Shown one piece after another: positions 9,399-20,312 of a DNA stretch of 64,000 nucleotides. Position numbers and translations under genes: made by a program. The DNA is from Thelonectria olida. Lineage: Eukaryota > Ascomycota > Sordariomycetes > Hypocreales > Nectriaceae. How positions within the stretch are numbered: position 1 is the stretch's first letter; the number at the start of each line of letters is the position of its first letter. The notes beneath the pieces were generated by a model that made no database searches, was not told the DNA's origin, and was given only the letters and a program-made list of their open reading frames with translations. The DNA lies in contig JAGPYM010000008.1 in assembly GCA_020736575.1 (NCBI GenBank), positions 1,410,001 through 1,474,000 of the forward strand, read 5' to 3'.

Positions 9399-10654
9399 TC
9401 AACTACTAAACCGTCCAACAAACTTGACAATCTGATCGAAATAATCCACCGCCTTGGCATGTGTTGGAAACATGTAAAAGCAATGCGGCAGCCCCTGATA
9501 CACATGCAACTCCGTCTCGACACCCTCAGCCTTCAGCCTCTCAGCATAAGCAATCCCCTCGTCTCTCAGCGCGTCGTAGCCTGCAATCATGACTACTGAC
9601 ACGACCGTTAGCATCTGACACACACACTGGGGCAAATCTGACTTACACGCAGGAGGCAAGTCCTTGAGCGACGGCGCCAGCAAACACGTCAGTCGCCAGT
9701 CATCGCTCGGCTCAGGCATGTAATGGTCCAGGAACCACTCCAGGCGCGCCGACGTGACGATGCTGGCGTCGTAGTTCTGTCTGTAGCTCCCGAGCTCGTA
9801 CTTGTCTGTGGGTGCGAACTTGGGATGGCATGTCACGGGGAAGCAGAGCACTTGGGCGACGATGCCTGAGATACCTTCATCACGGGCCATGAGGGCGACG
9901 ACGGCTGCCTGTGAAGGGTTCGGGTTAGTTCTGATGTTGAGAGGACGGAGCCGTGACTGACGAGGTTGCCGCCTGCGCTGCCGCCCGCGAGGATGATCTT
10001 CTCGGGGTTGACGCCGAGGGATGAAGCGTTGTCTTTGGACTACCAGGAGTCAGTCGGCGTCTCCTTTCCTTTGATCGAAGACGCAAGACGGAAGACCAAC
10101 CCATTTCAGAGCGTCCAAGCAATCATTCGGAGCATAAGGGAATCGAAAGTCGGGAGCCCTGCGCACAATCAGCACTCAACCTCACATATTCCCCTCGCAT
10201 CAAAGACTTGCATTCTGTAATCAACACTCACAACCACGGCGTTCGTCCGTCCCGCAATCACCAGGTTCTCAGAATGCTCCGTGCAGTGCCCGCCCACGAC
10301 CCAACCGCCGCCGTGATACCGCATCACCAGCGCCGCATCTGCCTTCACACCCTTGGCCTTGTACACCTTGATCTCTACGGTCGCGCCGTCGCGCATCGGG
10401 ATCTGCTGCGTCTCCGTCAAGACGTCCTCGCCCTCCTTGGGACACGCCTCGGGGGCGGCTGAGTTGTTGAGCCACAGTTTCCGAAACGCTTCTAAGGAGA
10501 GCGAGGGCTCCCAGATCTGCTCGATCAGGGCATCCGTAGGGCCTTTGACTTTGGCGAAGTCGGGATCGAGGTCGCTGAGGTGGCCGTACTTGGGGAGCGG
10601 CTCGAAGGGCGCGTCGAGGTCGACGTATTCGGGCTTGTCCTTGGCTATGACCAT
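9399..10654 (-). CDS. HSL-family alpha/beta hydrolase (esterase/lipase-like)
   Basis: Five exons (10654-10212, 10158-10101, 10039-9962, 9908-9647, 9595-9399) give a 345-residue enzyme. Oxyanion-hole motif HGGGW is at 114-118. The nucleophile is Ser188 in GGSAGG (Gly replaces the Asp of the usual GDSAGG), Asp288 is in AGYDALRDEG, and His318 is in GLPHCF, so the catalytic triad is complete. The intron at 10159-10211 starts with GCAAGT and ends in GCAG; only this GC-AG splice produces the family-typical VDYRMAPDFRFPYAPNDCLDAL. Other introns are 10040-10100 (weak donor GTTGGT), 9909-9961 and 9596-9646. The family hydrolyses short acyl esters, lactones or related substrates; the substrate here is unknown. 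No signal peptide is seen from Met 10654, so it is probably cytoplasmic. Confidence 0.85.
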
Positions 10655-11254
10655 GGTTGCGAAGGGTTTTAGCTTGGGCAATAGTTGATACTTGAATTCG
10701 CAAAGGCAGCACAGTAACACGAGCTCACATAGCGCTCATACTTGGATGCATATATAACTGTTCGAAGCATCTCGGCGTCGTGTGGAGAAGCGATAGCCTT
10801 GGTTGGAAAACGCTATCCTTTACAAAGGAGAATGTCACCTTGAGTGGTGTTTGCCAAGATGGATAGAGGTAAGCTTACTTGAATCATTGCAGGCTTATCC
10901 TGACCAAGGACTGAATCATTAACCATCTCCGCACCTCTTGCAAAGAAGGAGGGGTCATTGATCATGGGTATTCGCTTTGGAGTTTTGGTCGGCTAACATT
11001 CTCCGCCCCAGGTTTGCGGGGGCCGTTGCTCTCGATTGGCACTCAATGTCCCTTTTTCGAATGACTTGATTCCCATTTTGCATTGGAACCTGCCTGTTGT
11101 GGTTCCATGGTCTTGTTATTTGATTGCAGCAAAAAAATGCCATCAATTCGTCTCAAAATCTTGCGCCGCAAACTCCTTGACCCAATAATGCCATCCCCCG
11201 TGAACCCCAATGGCTTGGGTTATCCATCCAGCTTTTCCCCTCCATAGATCTCCA
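10655..11254. other. esterase promoter and IMP3 3' flank
   Basis: This 600-bp stretch holds the esterase promoter, with TATATA at 10751-10756 about 97 bp upstream of its ATG, and the 3' side of IMP3. I found no ORF with recognisable content and no RNA gene. Confidence 0.45.
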
Positions 11255-11865
11255 TCACAGAAGCTCAAAGTCGTCCAGCTCATCCCGGTACTTCATAATG
11301 TTGCGCTTGATCTTGCTGCCCACCGTCCACGTCACAAAGTCCTCCATGCCCCGCGTCACCAGGTACGCCGTGTCCGTCACCGTCTCCGTGCCGACCCGCA
11401 CGTGGCCCTGCTCAATCATCTTGGTCGCCGCCTGCACGTTCTCCGCCATGCGCAGCCGTGTCATGACCACCGGCAGCCGGCGCCGTGCAAACGCGCTGAC
11501 CGTCACGCTGTTCTCGACAGCCGAGAGCTTCGAGGCCGACCCCAGGACGCCCATGTCGTGGAGCTTGTTCAGCAGGAGTTCCTCGTGTTTCCGGCGCGTG
11601 GCGTTGTCGGGCGGGAGGAGCGAGAGGCGGTGCGCAAGCTGTCGTAGAGACTGGAAACATGTCAGGTTAGCATCGTGATGTCGCGGGGGGTGGGATCAGC
11701 TCGACGTACTCCGCATAGTCGGTTGTACTTGTGATAGTCTTCCGGCTTCTGGATCATGTACCGTCTGATGACGGCCTTGTCGCGGTGGTCATTGTCCGAC
11801 TTGTATGAAATGAAGTCGGTCTTTCGCAAGAGCTTTTGCTCGTGATGCTTGAGTTTTCGGACCAT
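11255..11865 (-). CDS. IMP3: U3 snoRNP protein IMP3 (SSU processome)
   Basis: Two exons (11865-11710 and 11650-11255) encode 183 residues, almost the same length as human IMP3 (184). The N-terminus [18 protein letters not shown] is the invariant family start. The S4 RNA-binding domain lies in the second half, with [20 protein letters not shown] and EQGHVRVG, and the end matches GMEDFVTW...SKIKR. The intron at 11651-11709 has a GTACGT donor, a GCTAACC branch point and a CCAG acceptor and falls between codons. IMP3 binds U3 snoRNA and promotes its pairing with pre-rRNA at the 18S cleavage sites in the nucleolus. The gene is divergent from the mitoribosomal gene at 12197. Confidence 0.95.
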
Positions 11866-12196
11866 GACGAATCTGCGGTGTGGAGTTCACGGACAGAGCA
11901 GACGATTGAGATATCGAGCTTTCAAAACCAAACAGCCAGAGTCGCCCTTCGTCGTCGTCGTCGTCGTCGTACGTTGCAAAGTTCGTTGTAGAGTTTATGC
12001 GTCCATCTCGTCAAAAGATTCCAGAGACGAGAAAATGATAACCAAAAAAATCGGGTGGGGCCCCTCCAACCCGCGGAATTGCGCCGCCGGCACCTTCCGC
12101 CCAGGTCCATCTCGAAAAACCTCCCCAAGAGCCTCAAGTGAGCAGCCAAGCACCACCACAACCGCCATCACGAACCCGTCAATTGGCCCTGCAACC
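11866..12196. promoter_or_regulatory. shared divergent promoter of IMP3 and rsm18
   Basis: Only 331 bp separate the two start codons, so both promoters must overlap or share this stretch. It contains a (TCG)7 microsatellite at 11949-11970. No TATA element is evident on either strand, as expected for housekeeping genes. Confidence 0.6.
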
Positions 12197-12899
12197 ATGC
12201 CACCCCGACTACCAATCCCCTCGGTCGGCACCGCCATAGCCCGCTGCCTCGCCCGCCCCTTCTCCTCCTCCGCGCCCGTCGCCCTGGGCCCAAGGTCCAA
12301 CACCATCAGCCACCGCCTCTCGAAACTTGACCAAGACCGCGGCGGCCCCTCCCGCAGCGGCGGTGGACGAGGCGGCGATGCAGCCGCGCGCATGCTGGAG
12401 CGCTACAAGAGCAAGGCCGAACACCGCCTCCGCGAGAAGACGGCCCAGCTCGAGAGCCTCAAGAACCAGCAGGTGTCCAACGACTACCTCCGGCAGATGC
12501 CGCGCCGCTGGATGCCTGGTGATGTCTACTCGCCGCACGACCTGAGTCCCATTGAGATGCAGAAGTGGCGCAAGCGGTCGCTGCGGGACGTCGACGTCGT
12601 GGATGCTCTGGGCTTCAACCCTCTCGACATGTACAAGGTCTGCCGACCCCCAATTGAACGACCAGAGGGTTTCGTGCTAACACGAATAACAGAATTTCAC
12701 GCTGGTTGAGCACTTCACCACTCCCTCGGGAATGATCAACCACTCCAAGCTCACCCGCCTGCGACCCGTCAACCAGCGCAAGGTGGCCAAGATGATCCGA
12801 CGAGTCCAGGGCATGGGACTGTACCCCAGCGTACACGCGCACCCGGAAATGCTGCGGGACCGATTCTTCCCATCACATCGAGGGGGGAGCAACGCCTGA
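12197..12899 (+). CDS. rsm18: mitochondrial small-subunit ribosomal protein bS18m
   Basis: Two exons (12197-12637 and 12693-12899) encode 215 residues. The intron at 12638-12692 has a GTCTGC donor, a GCTAACAC branch point and an AACAG acceptor. The first ~30 residues (MPPRLPIPSVGTAIARCLA...) look like a mitochondrial presequence. The second half holds the S18 core: DALGFNPLDMYKNFTLVEHF, GMINHSKLTRLRPVNQRKVAKMIRRV and GLYPSVH. These match the bacterial S18 pattern of a helix binding 16S-type rRNA next to S6. The protein would sit on the platform of the 37S mitoribosomal subunit. A frame open further upstream to 11849 runs through the promoter and is not used. Confidence 0.9.
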
Positions 12900-13034
12900 T
12901 CTGGGCGATTTGAAGAGTTTGTGTGTACGAGGGATGTCATGATCATTATTTTGGTCATGTGTATAACAGCTTCGATGTCTGCTATATGTGTATAGATACA
13001 TGTCTGCAACAAAACAAGAATTTTTTGGTACATG

Positions 13035-15460
13035 TCAAGCCTTCAAGACTCGGTTCAGCCTGAATTTACACAGCGAATTCTCGTTCATTCGCTTGCCCTT
13101 TTTCTCCAATGCGGCCCAAACCTCGGGGTATCGCATGCTAGCCCAACTCTTGAACTTTTCCTGGAGTTGCTGTCCAGGGAATGCGTTGAACGCCACGCCG
13201 AGCCTGATGTTTGTTAGCAATCCGGCCAAGTTTGACAAGAAACATGGTAAACTCACGTCATTGCATCGGGTTCGGCCCCAGTGACCTTTCCCATCCTAAG
13301 AATCGTATTCTGGGCCTCGACTACTTCAGCGCTCCCAGCAATGGCACCAACGTACGCGTTGAACACTGCTGGGGGGATGTCAACATCCATGCTCTCTATC
13401 CTCTTCCAGACTTTGTGTGCCATCTTAGCCCCAGCTGCTCTGTTTTCGAGAGCCCAGAAAATGGCCTCGAGACTGGCGTAGGATGGGCCCTCTCTTGACG
13501 AGGTAATCTCTGTCCAGAAATCTATTGCCTGGAGAGGTCGGCCACAAGCAGTGTGGGCGAGCATCAAGGCTGTGTACAGCTTCGTATTGGGCTGAAGCGT
13601 GGTATCCATCTTCAGCATGTTGAAGACCATTTCGAGTGCCTCCTCATCAGGGTGCTGTCCCAAGCCCTCAAAGAAGGTGATGTATGTGTCAAGTTTTGGG
13701 TGGAAGTCCATATGCCTGTGCTGTCGCATGTGTCCAAATACGTGGGATGCCATATCTGGGCGTTTCCGGTCGAAAAAGGCACCGACAAGGCTTGCCCGAC
13801 GTTCGAAGCTCAGGTCCTGGAAGAATTGGCGAAGAAGCTGATATGTAGTCCAAGCACGCAAGGTACTGGTCTCTGGGTTGAGGCAGAACCTGACAAAGGC
13901 TTCTTGAACCACCTCTCGCTCTGCGGCGCTGAATTGGAAAGCATGAACGGAAAGGGTATCCATCACATCAAAAGGTTGTTCGTTTTCCAGAAACCGGACA
14001 CAGAGAGTAGCGACTGTCTCTGGTTCAAGCTGAACTTGGTCTTCTTCAGCAATGTTGACCAGCTCGCCAATGAGCTTGAAATCGGGTGTTGGCTGGGCGC
14101 AAAGCGCTCCCAGATAATTGTTGAGCAATTGGCAATACTCCCACCAACGATCAGGATTAGACTGCCAGGGCTCGAATCTCTTGACGTTCTTGAAAGCAGC
14201 CTGGACCCCTGGCAGATATCCCGCATCCAGACGCAGGCTCATCTGGATGAGGTAGGTCTCACCGTCGAGCTTGAGGCCTTGCTCTTCAGCGAGCAAGAGA
14301 ATTTCCTCGGCCAACATGGGATCCTTCAGCCCGACTGCTGCCCGAAGGAGGCCGTTGATTGTGGCCGTGTCTGGCTTCAGAGGTCCAGTTGAATCAACCA
14401 TATGCGACATTATCGTCTCGACCTGTTTCAAGCCTTTTCCCATAATAAGGATAGCCTGCAATAAACTGTCCCAATATGGCTTCTCTGGCTTCGTATCGCC
14501 AAGCTCGAGAAAATATGGCACAGCCCATTCCTGCAGGTTGTTGCGGAGCGCAAAAGAAGCTACCAAAGGATATACTTCAGCGCTGCGTTTCCGGGACAGA
14601 GGTAGCTTGTCAAACCAGTACTTGGTCTCTGAGACCTGATTCTGCTTGGCGAAGAACTTGACAATCACCGTCTGCGTCTCTTTGTCAAAGGGAACTTCGT
14701 TCTTCTCGGCATAGGTGACAAGTGCTGTAAGCTCTTGCTCATGACCCTCCCTTGCGAGGCCCTGAGCTACCGATGGAACTAGGTTGTGGCCACTCTTCGC
14801 AAGCTCCACCACATCATCCCAGCTAGAGTAGAGAAGCTCAAGAGCTTCTTTGGAGCCGCCGTACAAGCAGATTGTCTGAATATATTGGGCCCAAAGGTTT
14901 GAAGTGGGGTCGCCATTTTTGGCTTTAAAGGCATCCGTGGTGAGTACAGAGTATATCCGTTGAGCAAAGTCGAGGTGTTGTGAGGTTTGTTCGCGGGGTC
15001 GGAGGGATCGAAGGGCATTAAGCGCAGTAACGAGGTCTTTAGATGCAAGTTGGGGAGATTTCACGGCTGCTTCGGGTAGTTGTTGTAGCAGATAGTCGAG
15101 AAGTCGGTGGCATTGTACTGCTTGACTGGCGTTCAGTGGCACTCGGCTTGAGAGTTTCGCATTGAAGAAGGCTTTCCATGCTTGGATGAGCTCGTCGTAT
15201 GGCGGCGGACGTACGTTGTCGAGTATTCGACTTCTCCAGACCATGATCTTCATCCATCCGGGCTCGAACTCGGGTTGGCGCACCTCTCGGGGAGCAGCTC
15301 CGGAAAAGATTTTGTCGAAAAAGGTCCGGTATGAGGCATTGTAGAGTAAGGGTCGGGCCAATTGTCGTCGTCGGGTGGGAGCTGAATAGAGAGCGCAAGA
15401 CGGGGAGCGGGAGTGCTGGATCAGGACCCGTCGAGCATGGCGGGCCAAATGTGCCCTCAT
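13035..15460 (-). CDS. mitochondrial pentatricopeptide-repeat protein, CIA84-like candidate
   Basis: Two exons (15460-13257 and 13203-13035) encode 790 residues. The intron at 13204-13256 (GTGAGT donor, GCTAAC branch point, TCAG acceptor) replaces an apparent stop and adds 56 residues ending NSLCKFRLNRVLKA. The N-terminus is Arg-rich with no acidic residue for ~45 residues, as in a mitochondrial presequence. The body is helical with degenerate ~35-residue repeats, for example LKPDTATINGLLRAAVGLKDPMLAEEIL and LQPNTKLYTALMLAHTACG, as in PPR proteins. The block EPGWMKIMVWRSRILDNVRPPP followed by ELIQAWKAFF resembles, from memory, the fungal complex I assembly factor CIA84. Other mitochondrial PPR RNA-binding factors remain possible. 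It converges with rsm18, 135 bp between stops. Confidence 0.8.
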
Positions 15461-16493
15461 GATGGATCAATCTATGAGATGGTGGTCCTACATGAGTCAG
15501 CAAGGAATCTAGAGATTTGCGAAGGGAGATCAATCCGTACAGAAGCATGTTTGAGGAACAGCGCCAAAACGAATTGCATTGACGTAAGTCTGAAGCTTGA
15601 CAGGCGAATTCTGGAACCCAAAATTCAATGGCGCTTTCGGATTTCGAGGTTGAACGCTGGTTGGCAGAATAGCCGGGACTTAACCGCTGCCCCGCTCTAC
15701 ATTGGACGGGCCGCCGCCATGGCTCCGGATCGTCTGCCGGATCTTAGGGAACTTCATCTGTGAGACGATGCCCCGAAACTAGTTATTACCAAGGCACCTA
15801 GGTGCGAGTGAGATTCGCAAAACACCAATTGATCGCTACTCTTGCATCATCTTTCCGGACATAAAGATCAGGCATATCCCCGAACAGTGACTCACAAATG
15901 GCGTCCTATCCTCACGATCGATCATGAATGGGTCGTAGAAAGCCGTTAGCGGCTCACTCAGAGTCGATTACCAACCAAACAACCAAGGGAGGCGCGAATA
16001 GAACCCTACCTGAAATCTGAATGTATGGTTATCACGGATGACAGCGGACAAAATATAACCCTTGGTAGTTTTACAGGTCGCGATCCGATTGTTACAGCTT
16101 CTCAGGCGGGGTGAATCTGACAGCCAGAAGCGCAAACGCCAAGTTACATCATTATCGATTTAAAACAGTACAGAAAACGACACGGCAGGGACGACATACT
16201 CGTCGAATGATTGAGTCATCAAGGTAACTAAATTTTGAGCGGATGTAAGCAAACGCCGATAAACTCCAGAAGCTTTCGTCTTCCAGCAAATTGGAAGCTG
16301 ATGTCAAGAGTTCCCCGCTCAGTGTCGCAACCGGAGGTGGGGCCGTCCCTTGAGCTCATTGTTCCGCTATCTGCCAGTATAAAGCTGCGAATGTGTGCTG
16401 TCCAAACGAAAGGCGTGATGTGGTTTCACAGCATATTCTCATCTCTCATTGGAATCCAATTAGGGCCTCAGCAACACAAAAGCCTCCGTTACA
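15461..16493. promoter_or_regulatory. promoter region of the aldo-keto reductase
   Basis: This 1033-bp stretch separates the divergent PPR and aldo-keto reductase genes. It carries a TATAAA at 16378-16383 (~110 bp before the AKR ATG) and two opposed CCAAT elements, ATTGG at 16448-16452 and CCAAT at 16456-16460, 34-46 bp before the ATG. No additional gene was recognised. Confidence 0.5.
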
Positions 16494-17601
16494 ATGCCTC
16501 TCATTGCACAGAACCCCAAGAACCGCATCATCCTCGGACTGATGACCTTTGGTCCAACAGTCGAGGCGGGTGCTCGCATTACGGATCTGGATGATTTCAA
16601 AAAGAACCTGGACATCTTTCAGTCTCGAGGATATAGTGAGCTAGATACCGCCCGAGTCTACATTGGAGGCGAGCAAGAAGCCTTTACCGCCCAGGCAGGA
16701 TGGAAAGAGAGGGGCTTCACCTTGGCTACCAAGGTCAAGTATCCTGCGAACCCTGGCGATAACACTGCGGATAAGGTGGCCGAGTCGGTGCAAACGAGTT
16801 TGAAGGACCTGGGCACCGACTGCATCGATGTGAGTTGAGAGGAAATCACCACCCCTCGCTCACGTTGCTGACACTTCTCACAAGCTGCTCTATCTTCACC
16901 GTCCTGATCGTGGAACTCCATTCGCCGAGACATTTGAAGCAATCGACAAGCTCCACAAGGCAGGCAAGTTTGTGCGACTTGGTATCAGCAACTTTACTGC
17001 TTTTGAGGTGGCCGAGGTCGTTACCCTGTGCAAATACAACAACTGGGTTCGTCCGACCGTCTACCAAGGCATGTACAACGTTATTACCCGAAGCATTGAG
17101 CCAGAATTGCTAGTCGCCTGTCGCCGATACGGTCTAGACGTTGTCGTGTATAATCCTATTGCCGGCGGGCTCCTCTCGGGCAAAATCAAGTCCAAGGATA
17201 TTGTTCCCGACAGCGGTCGCTTCTCCACGGAGAGCAGCACAGGAAAGGCATACCGCGAGAGATACTACAGGGACAGCACATTCAAGGCGCTGCAGACGAT
17301 CGAGGCGGCAGTCGAACAGCACAGCTTGACCATGGTGGAAACGGCATTGCGGTGGATGGTGCACCACTCCAAGCTCAAGATCAAGGATGGCAACGACGGT
17401 ATTCTCATCGGAACGTCGAGCGCTGCCCAGCTTGAGAGCAACCTCAACGACTTGGAGAAGGGACCTCTGCCAGAGGAAGTTGTTGAGGCACTGGACCAGG
17501 CGTGGGCTTTTGCCAAGGCTGACACAACCAATTACTGGCATGGCGAGCTGGAATACACATATGACACTCATGAGGCCGTGTTTGGTGCTGGATCCAAATA
17601 G
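16494..17601 (+). CDS. aldo-keto reductase, AKR7 (aflatoxin-aldehyde reductase)-like
   Basis: Two exons (16494-16829 and 16885-17601) encode 350 residues. The intron at 16830-16884 has a GTGAGT donor and a CAAG acceptor. The AKR catalytic tetrad is present as Asp51 (LDTARVY), Tyr56, Lys80 (LATKVKY) and His117 (LHRPD). GISNFTAFEVAEV and NPIAGGLLSGK are typical of AKR7, as is the C-terminal cofactor region with GTSSAAQLESNL. The family reduces dialdehydes, succinic semialdehyde and other reactive carbonyls with NADPH in the cytosol. The precise substrate is not deducible. A TATA box and paired CCAAT elements lie upstream. Confidence 0.92.
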
Positions 17602-18890
17602 ATGGAACAATGGATAGGTACCTAGGGAGCTGAGATAGTGGGTGGGTGAAATTAGGCAGCCCGTGGTATGCGGTGTCACGGCCACCTGGCGCTGTGATGG
17701 TGTCCCAGGCACATGACCTGGAGTGTCATCATGCTGGGATGGGTGACTCGGATGGATGGACGAATGAGGCTGGGAGAGGATAAGAAAAGAATCAGATAGG
17801 AATACATGACCCGCGGTAGTGGCTTTTTAGGGCACATCGCCATGTCTTGTGTTTCATCATCATCTGATGCCGACTTTACAGTAGTTGACGATAAAGAACC
17901 TTCTCCATCCATTGCGACCCCCACAAAAGGAGGACCGACTTTCAGGGCCGCAGGAGGACTCTGACAACTGATACGTCCCCACAGATGCATCTCACATACC
18001 AAGACAGAAGACATTAATTAGTAAACTTGTGCAGCTATTGTCTCTCAACTCAGATGGATTCGTCACGACAAAAAAAAAAAATCCATTCGAAGATGAACCA
18101 TGAACCTAGACTAAGTATTCAGTGGGAATGACGTGTTTCCTCTTCACACCCCCAACTTCTCATCGTCGCCCACATCCAAAACCTCACCGTCCAACGGCAA
18201 GGCTCGTCGGCCCGCGCTAACATGCGCTGTTCCATTACCAGTTCCCACTGAGCGGTGGCACTGTGACATTCGCAACAAAGCCGCGGCTGACGCCCTTTGC
18301 GCCCCTGGCGACTGCAATGATCGCCCCCTTCACCCCTTGAAATCTGTTATCCGTCCGCCATATTTCGGGGTATTCGACCCGCCCAGACCCCCAAATTGCA
18401 ACGTCTGGGGTCTTGTCTGGCCCACACCCCGACCGGCCAAATCATAACTTGCAGGTTGCGAACCGCTACTTCACATGTACACGGGTCCCCTTCAACACCA
18501 CCCATCTCCAAGACATCAGCACACGACGGATCGGGTCGGCAGTACCGAGGCTTTTCTGTCCCGCCCTGCATGCATCTCAGCTTCTATCCTCTCCTTCAAC
18601 TCTTCTTTTTACGATACTTTTTACCGCATACCTCAACGGTCCGCTCGCGACCCGACAACGTCTAAAACGTCCATTCCTTGCGAGAGCACATCTACTTCGT
18701 CCCGACTGCTCCTCACTTCCCATCCCTCAACATTGAATACACCACGCCACATGCACACACAATCCTCGATTCACCGCCAGACCAAGCAGTGTTGGCACTC
18801 ACGGCCCCAAGACCAACCCACCGAACGGCGCTTTCGATCCTAAAGGAGAACAAGATCGCAAGGAGAAGGAAATAGGCCATCTCAACCACC
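17602..18890. other. intergenic, leader region of the DMT transporter gene
   Basis: This 1289-bp stretch holds the AKR 3' flank and the long upstream region of the transporter. A run of 13 A lies near 18069-18081. From ~18130 the sequence is C-rich and pyrimidine-rich with several upstream ATGs that open short frames, consistent with a long 5' leader. No conserved protein was recognised in these frames. Confidence 0.45.
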
Positions 18891-20312
18891 ATGGAAGCCG
18901 CATCCGATTCCCGCCGGCCGCCTTTTAATCGCCATGCCGATGGCCGATCCGGGACCCCCTTGCTCTACAAGCAAGACCAAGACGACGAAGAACGCGGCCG
19001 CGCTGGTCTCGCCCGCCTGAGCACCGACAACCGCTCCCAGAGGACGAGCCTGGCCTCAAGTCGAGACGGAAGCCCTTATACCGGCGAAATGATCGAATCA
19101 ACATCCTTCAGCGCCCGCTCAGCGATGCGCAGTCGCAGCCCTCGCACAGCCATGAACGTCGAACCCAATGCGACCCGGAAGAAGTATACCTACGCCGCCT
19201 TCTTCCTCGTCATCAGCCTCATCGCCTTCTGCGTCCAGACCGAGCTGAGCGCCCACATCCAGCACGACCTTGGCTGGGACAAGGCCTACTGCATGATGTA
19301 CTTTACCCACGGCTCGTGGGTCGTTCTCTGGCCCACGCAGCTCGCTATCCTCAGGCTGCAGAAGCGCGATCTGCCCTGGAACGTATTCTGGAAGCGCCAC
19401 ATTCACCAACTGCGCACCACGGCCATCATGATCGAGACGCAGAGCCTCGATGTCTTTCGCATCTCCGTCCAGCACCGTGCACGGCCTGTGCGGTATCTGA
19501 TTCGCTTTAGCGCTATTATTACTTGCTCGCTGACTGTTGCCGGTCTGAGTTGGTACATTGCTGTCAGCTTGACAACGCCTTCGGATCTTACGGCCATTTA
19601 CAATTGCTCCGCCTTCTTCGCCTACGTCTTTTCTGTCCCGCTTCTGAAGGAGCCCCTGCGCCTCGACAAGTCCATTGCAGTCCTCATTGCCATCGCCGGC
19701 GTGCTCGTCGTTGCGTACGGAGACACCAAGCCCGGAACCAACGAAGTGGAAGCGAGCAGCCGCTTTCTAGGAAACCTTGTCATCGGCGTTGGCTCCGTTT
19801 TGTATGGTCTCTATGAGGTTCTATACAAGCGCTTTGCTTGCCCGCCAGAGGGTGTCTCTCCAGGCCGGGGCATGATCTTTGCCAACACGTTTGGTTCTCT
19901 TATCGGAGCATTCACCCTCACTGTCCTCTGGATCCCTCTGCCCATCCTGCACTTCCTAAACATTGAGAAGTTTGAGCTCCCCGTGGCCTCGACGTGCTGG
20001 CTGATTCTCCTCGCGGTTCTCTGCAACGCCACGTTCAGCGGCTCATTCCTTGTCCTGATATCTCTCACGTCGCCTGTGCTCTCCTCTGTCGCCGCTCTGT
20101 TGACCATTTTCATCGTCGCCATCGTCGACTGGATGATTACCGGCGACCCTCTCAGCTTTGCCGCCCTTCTCGGCGGTGCCATGATCATTGTGGCCTTTTT
20201 GGGCTTGACGTGGAGCACCTACCGCGAGATGCAGGAGCACGAGGCCCATGAGCCCGTCGTAGACTTGTCAGACAGTGACAAGGACGGCGACATCAGCAGT
20301 GATGAGGACTAA
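18891..20312 (+). CDS. EamA/DMT-superfamily membrane transporter
   Basis: A single-exon gene encoding 473 residues. A polar, Arg/Ser-rich cytoplasmic tail (~residues 1-98) precedes about ten hydrophobic helices, starting at TYAAFFLVISLIAFCVQTEL. The LKEPLRLDKSIAVLIAIAGVLVVAYGD block, ending the first half with the LxEPL motif, is a signature of EamA/SLC35F-type drug/metabolite transporters. The second half repeats it with GDPLSFAALLGGAMIIVAFLGL. The C-terminus is acidic with Ser residues (DLSDSDKDGDISSDED), a likely casein kinase 2 target. Yeast relatives (THI74/YML018C group) lie in vacuolar or other internal membranes; the substrate is unknown. Confidence 0.85.
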   Translation: MEAASDSRRPPFNRHADGRSGTPLLYKQDQDDEERGRAGLARLSTDNRSQRTSLASSRDGSPYTGEMIESTSFSARSAMRSRSPRTAMNVEPNATRKKYTYAAFFLVISLIAFCVQTELSAHIQHDLGWDKAYCMMYFTHGSWVVLWPTQLAILRLQKRDLPWNVFWKRHIHQLRTTAIMIETQSLDVFRISVQHRARPVRYLIRFSAIITCSLTVAGLSWYIAVSLTTPSDLTAIYNCSAFFAYVFSVPLLKEPLRLDKSIAVLIAIAGVLVVAYGDTKPGTNEVEASSRFLGNLVIGVGSVLYGLYEVLYKRFACPPEGVSPGRGMIFANTFGSLIGAFTLTVLWIPLPILHFLNIEKFELPVASTCWLILLAVLCNATFSGSFLVLISLTSPVLSSVAALLTIFIVAIVDWMITGDPLSFAALLGGAMIIVAFLGLTWSTYREMQEHEAHEPVVDLSDSDKDGDISSDED

